A stretch of 7,732 bases of DNA. Source: Betaproteobacteria bacterium (GTDB taxonomy: Bacteria > Pseudomonadota > Gammaproteobacteria > Burkholderiales > SG8-39). This document shows positions 4,596-7,732 of this stretch, piece by piece (position 1 is the first letter of the stretch; each line of letters opens with the position of its first letter). The stretch spans positions 1 to 7,732 of the forward strand of contig JAFARH010000421.1 of the NCBI GenBank assembly GCA_019245555.1, given 5' to 3'. Both the position numbers and the translations under genes were made by a program. A model generated the notes under the pieces. That model was given only the letters and a program-made list of their open reading frames with translations, searched no databases and was not told where the DNA came from.

Positions 4596-4817
4596 CTATC
4601 CGCTCCGCCCCTTGTTGATCTCTTCGGCCCCGCGCTGAAGAAAGCAGGTGAGCGTGCTCGATGCCGCTGCGAGCAGCCAGAAGATCAGGAACCCCGCCGA
4701 GTAGGCGGCCATGCGACCCGCGCCGAACTCGGATGGGTCGAACACGGTGAAGAACAGGACCTCGGCGACGCCGGCGGCGAGAAACGCAGGCCAGAGGATG
4801 ATCATGGCTACCTTCAT
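4596..4817 (-). CDS. Small two-helix membrane protein at the end of the cbb3 operon
   Basis: A 73-residue protein with hydrophobic segments at about 4-25 (ILWPAFLAAGVAEVLFFTVF) and 35-58 (AAYSAGFLIFWLLAAASSTL), a loop FDPSEFG between them, and a short charged tail. Its ATG overlaps the FixH/CcoH stop in an ATGA, so it is the last cistron of the cco operon here. It is not CcoS: it has two helices and lacks the acidic tail of that protein. From memory, related short proteins with ILWP and ASSxLTCFLQR motifs follow ccoH in other betaproteobacteria, which suggests a part in cbb3 assembly or stability, but no function is known to me. Confidence 0.75.
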   Translation of the reverse strand: MKVAMIILWPAFLAAGVAEVLFFTVFDPSEFGAGRMAAYSAGFLIFWLLAAASSTLTCFLQRGAEEINKGRSG

Positions 4818-5251
4818 GACGCCTCCCGTGCGATGCGCCAGGTACCGCGCGGATCCTCGATCACCACGCGCCAATGCCCGCGTGGCAGCCCCGCCAACTC
4901 GGCTTCATAAGCGCCCGGCGCAACCGGCGTGAGCCGCACGCGCACGTCGTGGCCCGCGCGAGTGGCGTGTGCCATGTGCACGAAGAGGGCCTCCGGCGCG
5001 GCGCCTTTCAGATCGACGTGGATCCGATCCGGCCGCAGAGCAACCGATGCCGAGACGCCGAGCGCCCTAGCTGCGTCTTCGCGCGCGAGGCGTTTGTTGA
5101 TCGCGAGGCCCTGCTTGTAATAGTCCTCGGCGACGAGGCCGTCTGCGGTGCTGAAGGCAAGCCACATCGTGACTGCGCCGGCGATGAGCACGCTCGCGGG
5201 ACCGGAGATGAGGAGCCACGGCCAGAGTTGGCGGTACCAGGGTTTGTTCAT
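4814..5251 (-). CDS. ccoH: FixH/CcoH family cbb3 oxidase assembly protein
   Basis: A 145-residue protein anchored by one N-terminal helix (about 9-32, LWPWLLISGPASVLIAGAVT) with a periplasmic beta-rich domain. Seen after the helix: LVAEDYYKQGLAINKRLARE, the characteristic FixH segment, then strands VALRPDRIHVDLKG, DVRVRLTPVAPGAYEAEL and RGHWRVVIEDPRGTWRI, as in FixH domains. CcoH is required for stable assembly of cbb3-type oxidase and contacts the CcoN subunit in studied species. The start is ATG at 5251, overlapping the CcoG stop by four bases (ATGA); its own stop overlaps the next gene in the same way. Length is normal for the family. Confidence 0.92.
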   Translation of the reverse strand: MNKPWYRQLWPWLLISGPASVLIAGAVTMWLAFSTADGLVAEDYYKQGLAINKRLAREDAARALGVSASVALRPDRIHVDLKGAAPEALFVHMAHATRAGHDVRVRLTPVAPGAYEAELAGLPRGHWRVVIEDPRGTWRIAREAS

Positions 5252-6606
5252 TGGATGATGAAGACCGAGTGTTCGCGCACTTCGACGCCATTCACGCCGA
5301 GCGCGCGCAAGTGGAATTCGATCGGATGGGAACCAGGCTTGGCGGCGTCCGCCGGCAAGCGAACCTTCGCGAGCACCATGCGGCTCGTCGCGGCGCCAAC
5401 GCCGATCGTTGGATCGCCCCATAGCTCGAGGCCCGGCAGCCCGCTCACGCTCAGCTCGAAGGCGCGCGCCTGCTCGGTCGTATTCATGACCTGCAGGCGG
5501 TAGACGTTCTCGATCAGGCCGCCCTCCACTTCGCGCGCGATCGCCGCGCGGTCCCGGATGACGTCGAGCTTGAGCGGAACGCGAAGGTACAGGCTCACTC
5601 CCGCCACTATGGCAACGGCGAGGAGGATCGCCGTATAGATGAACACCCGCGGCCGGAGCACGCGCGTCCGGCTGCCCTCGAGCGCGTGCGTGGTCGAGTA
5701 ACGGATGAGGCCGGAGGGGCGCTTCAGCTTCTCCATCACCTGGTTGCAGCCGTCGATGCACGCCGCGCAGCCGATGCACTCGTACTGCAGCCCCCGCCGG
5801 ATGTCGATGCCGGTTGGGCAAACCTGCACGCAGATCTCGCAATCGACGCAGTCGCCCTTGTTAGTGCCCTTGCCGCGTGGCTCGCCGCGCTTCTCGTCAT
5901 AGGTGATGATCAGCGTGTCCTTGTCGAACATCGCGCTCTGGAAGCGCGCATAGGGGCACATGTACTTGCACACCTGCTCGCGCATCCAGCCGGCGTTGCC
6001 GTAGGTCGCGAAGCCGTAGAAGAAGATCCAGAACGTTTCCCACGGACCGGTCGAGAGGTTGAGCACTTCGCTCCATAGCTCGCGGATCGGCGTCACATAG
6101 CCGACGAAGGTGAAGCCGGTCCAAAAGGCGACTGCGATCCATGCCGCGTGCTTTGCCGCCTTCAGCGGCAGGCGCTTGGCGAAGCTTTGCTGGTCCAGCC
6201 GCATGCGGGCATTGCGATCGCCTTCGATGACGCGCTCGATCCACAGGAAGATTTCGGTGTACACCGTCTGCGGACATGCGTACCCGCACCACAGCCGCCC
6301 GGCGAGCGCGGTGAAGAGAAAGAGCGAGAGCGCCGCGATGACGAGGAGCGCCGTGAGGTAGATGACGTCCTGCGGCCAGAAGACGAGACCGAAGATGTAG
6401 AACTTGCGGTGGACGATGTCGAAGAGGACCGCTTGGCGGTCGTTCCATCGGAGCCAGGCGCCGCCGTAGAAGACGAGCTGCGTCGCCCAGACTGCCGCCC
6501 AGCGCAGCGCCGCAAACCAGCCGTGCACGGCGCGCGAATAGATCTTCTTCCGCACCTCGAAGAGCGATTGCTCATCGGTGCGGACCGGAATGTCCTGGAG
6601 CTTCAC
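5248..6606 (-). CDS. ccoG: CcoG, polyferredoxin-like cbb3 oxidase assembly and copper-reduction protein
   Basis: A 452-residue membrane protein that acts in cbb3 oxidase biogenesis; in Rhodobacter CcoG is reported to reduce Cu(II) to Cu(I) for delivery to the oxidase. Seen: membrane helices at about 33-51, 82-102, 153-171 and 189-205; the motifs CGYAC (Cys107, 111) and CKYMC (Cys213, 217); two 4Fe-4S ferredoxin motifs, Cys253-256-259 with Cys263 and Cys277-280-283 with Cys287; a last helix at 322-341; and a C-terminal periplasmic Ig-like domain (about 345-450), as in full-length family members. All cluster cysteines are present. The start is GTG at 6606, overlapping the CcoP stop (GTGA); its stop overlaps ccoH. 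It belongs to the usual ccoNOQP-GH order. Confidence 0.95.
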   Translation of the reverse strand: MKLQDIPVRTDEQSLFEVRKKIYSRAVHGWFAALRWAAVWATQLVFYGGAWLRWNDRQAVLFDIVHRKFYIFGLVFWPQDVIYLTALLVIAALSLFLFTALAGRLWCGYACPQTVYTEIFLWIERVIEGDRNARMRLDQQSFAKRLPLKAAKHAAWIAVAFWTGFTFVGYVTPIRELWSEVLNLSTGPWETFWIFFYGFATYGNAGWMREQVCKYMCPYARFQSAMFDKDTLIITYDEKRGEPRGKGTNKGDCVDCEICVQVCPTGIDIRRGLQYECIGCAACIDGCNQVMEKLKRPSGLIRYSTTHALEGSRTRVLRPRVFIYTAILLAVAIVAGVSLYLRVPLKLDVIRDRAAIAREVEGGLIENVYRLQVMNTTEQARAFELSVSGLPGLELWGDPTIGVGAATSRMVLAKVRLPADAAKPGSHPIEFHLRALGVNGVEVREHSVFIIQ

Positions 6607-7502
6607 CTGCCCGGCGCTGACAGCGAGAGCACGTAGGCCGCGAGCAGGCGCACCTTGGCGTCGCCGAGCTGGGCCTTGTGCGCGGGCATCTGGTTCGTGC
6701 GGCCGTTCGTGATCGTCTGGATGATCGCCGTCTCGCCCGAGCCGTGCAGCCAGATGCGGTCGGTGAGGTTCGGTGCGCCGAGCGCCTGGTTACCCTTGCC
6801 TTCGGGTCCGTGGCACGCGGCACAGATCTGCGCGAACGTCTCCTGGCCCTTCAGCACACGGATCGAATCGGCCGCGCCGCCCGAGAGCGACATTACGTAA
6901 TGCGCGACGTCCTTGATCTTCGCCTCGCCGAGCGCTTCGCCAAAGGGCGGCATCGTGCCGGTGCGGCCGTTCGCGATCGTCGCCTCGATCGTCTTCGGAT
7001 CGCCGCCCCACAGCCAGTCCTTGTCGGTGAGGTTCGGGAAGCCGCGCGAGCCGCCGCCATCGGAGGCATGGCATTGCGCGCAGTGATTGAGGAAAAGCTT
7101 CTGCCCGACGGCGAGCGCCTCGGGATTTTTGGCGAGCGCCTCGATCTCCATCGCCGCGAACTTCTGGTAGAGGGGCCCAAACTGCTTCTCGGCCGCCGCG
7201 TTCTCATCCCTCAGCTGCGTAACCTGCGACCAGCCCAGCGTACCCTTCCAGGAGCCCAGTCCGGGATAGAGGACGAGATAGCCCAGGCCGAACACGATGG
7301 TGATGTAGAAGAGCCAGGACCACCAGAACGGCAGCGGATTGTTGTACTCGGCGAGGTCCTCGTCCCATCTGTGGCCCGTCGTCTCGATATTGCCCTTCGG
7401 GCGGATGCTTTGCGTCTTCAGGAAAACCGCGCAGGCGACGATCGACACCACCGTGACGATGGCGATGTAGACGCTCCAGAAGTCGGACGTGAAGTCAGTC
7501 AT
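6603..7502 (-). CDS. ccoP: CcoP, dihaem cytochrome c subunit III of cbb3-type oxidase
   Basis: A 299-residue subunit that accepts electrons from soluble cytochromes and passes them towards the catalytic subunit. Seen: N-terminal helix at about 9-29, the linker HRWDEDLAEYNNPLP (44-58) typical of CcoP, a second helix at 59-80, then two periplasmic cytochrome c domains. Haem-binding motifs are CAQCH (Cys141, Cys144, His145) and CAACH (Cys227, Cys230, His231), with probable axial Met184 (TMPPF) and Met272 (QMPAH). Both sites are intact, so it should be a functional dihaem protein. The start is ATG at 7502; the frame runs further upstream, but this ATG gives the conserved MTDFTSDFWS opening and overlaps ccoQ by eight bases. 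Length is normal. Confidence 0.96.
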   Translation of the reverse strand: MTDFTSDFWSVYIAIVTVVSIVACAVFLKTQSIRPKGNIETTGHRWDEDLAEYNNPLPFWWSWLFYITIVFGLGYLVLYPGLGSWKGTLGWSQVTQLRDENAAAEKQFGPLYQKFAAMEIEALAKNPEALAVGQKLFLNHCAQCHASDGGGSRGFPNLTDKDWLWGGDPKTIEATIANGRTGTMPPFGEALGEAKIKDVAHYVMSLSGGAADSIRVLKGQETFAQICAACHGPEGKGNQALGAPNLTDRIWLHGSGETAIIQTITNGRTNQMPAHKAQLGDAKVRLLAAYVLSLSAPGR

Positions 7503-7599
7503 CGAGCTGGCCCTTGCGTTCCCAGTCGGCCTTGCGCGACGGCGCATAGGCCCACCACACGATCGCGAAGAAGGTACCCATGACGATGACCGTGACCAT
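7495..7599 (-). CDS. ccoQ: CcoQ/FixQ, small subunit of cbb3-type oxidase
   Basis: A 34-residue membrane peptide beginning [20 protein letters not shown], followed by SRKADWERKGQLDD. The FxxIVWWAY segment and basic-acidic tail are typical of CcoQ, which stabilises the oxidase complex, notably the CcoP interaction. It is shorter than usual: about ten residues found ahead of the helix in many homologues are absent. The start is supported by GAGGGG six bases upstream of ATG at 7599. That ATG overlaps the ccoO stop by one base (TGATG), and the ccoQ stop lies inside ccoP. The gene is easily missed because of its size. Confidence 0.85.
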   Translation of the reverse strand: MVTVIVMGTFFAIVWWAYAPSRKADWERKGQLDD

Positions 7600-7732
7600 C
7601 AGTTGCCCCTCTTGTTCGCGGTACCGAGGTTTTGCAGGTAGGCGATCAGCGCATCCATTTCCGTCTTTCCCGCCACCTCTGCCCGCGCTCCGGCGATTTC
7701 CTTGTCGGAGTAAGGCACGCCGACCACGCGCA
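7599..7732 (-). CDS. ccoO: CcoO, C-terminal end of the monohaem subunit II of cbb3-type oxidase (cut by window edge)
   Basis: Only the last 43 residues are visible, from [20 protein letters not shown] to [19 protein letters not shown]. The pattern VPYxxxxI...[10 protein letters not shown] is that of the CcoO C-terminus, where the closing helix packs on the cytochrome c domain. The haem motif and membrane anchor lie beyond the right edge. The stop overlaps the ccoQ start (TGATG), consistent with the ccoN-O-Q-P order, so ccoN should lie just outside the window. Confidence 0.9.
   Translation of the reverse strand, partial: RVVGVPYSDKEIAGARAEVAGKTEMDALIAYLQNLGTANKRGN

Noticed and set aside
4592..4611. 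GGGGC...GCCCC hairpin followed by TTGTTG between the convergent orphan and cbb3 genes
   Set aside because: Only five base pairs around a ten-base loop, with no T-run on either strand, and it overlaps the end of the membrane protein; too weak to call a terminator.
6678..7583. 301-codon plus-strand open frame
   Set aside because: It is the shadow of ccoP in GC-rich DNA; its product is rich in Arg and Leu without any recognisable domain, while the opposite strand encodes two haem motifs.

Overview
This is GC-rich bacterial DNA whose gene content best fits a betaproteobacterium. The clues are a DUF2934 protein, an HPF/RaiA-type protein next to UspA proteins, and a tightly packed cbb3 oxidase operon (ccoO-Q-P-G-H) followed by a small membrane protein. 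The genus cannot be named from the sequence. No rRNA, tRNA, CRISPR array or insertion sequence was seen, and no stretch over 300 bases lacks a gene.

Left block (1-2013, minus strand): a cyclopropane-fatty-acid-synthase-type methyltransferase, followed downstream by the N-terminal half of a DHCR24-like FAD oxidoreductase that runs off the left edge. This pairing is the hallmark of systems making 10-methyl branched fatty acids (BfaB/BfaA, TmsB/TmsA) or methylated furan fatty acids (UfaM/UfaD). The oxidoreductase frame has no usable start codon. Removing one A from a six-A tract near the end of the methyltransferase gene would join the two into a single protein, so the locus is a natural fusion, a recoding site or a sequencing indel. 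A 15-codon open frame with a strong ribosome site precedes the methyltransferase.

Middle block (2045-4589): a stress and anaerobiosis cluster. It holds a DUF2934 protein, a small cysteine-containing protein, a possible 30-residue membrane peptide, a ribosome-hibernation-type protein overlapped by a first UspA protein, a small membrane protein on the opposite strand, a second UspA protein with a perfect Shine-Dalgarno site, and a 98-residue orphan. A perfect Fnr/Anr box (TTGAT-N4-ATCAA) lies before the second uspA. A 9-of-10 match lies before the cysteine-protein/hibernation/Usp set. Both suggest induction under low oxygen.

Right block (4596-7732, minus strand): the 3' part of a cbb3-type high-affinity cytochrome c oxidase operon, read right to left as ccoO (C-terminus only), ccoQ, ccoP, ccoG, ccoH and a 73-residue membrane protein. 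Every junction overlaps by 1 to 8 bases. CcoP is the dihaem electron-entry subunit, and CcoG and CcoH serve assembly and copper supply. No ccoI or ccoS follows. The Fnr boxes, Usp/HPF genes and microaerobic oxidase together make the window look like an oxygen-limitation and dormancy region beside a membrane-lipid modification locus.
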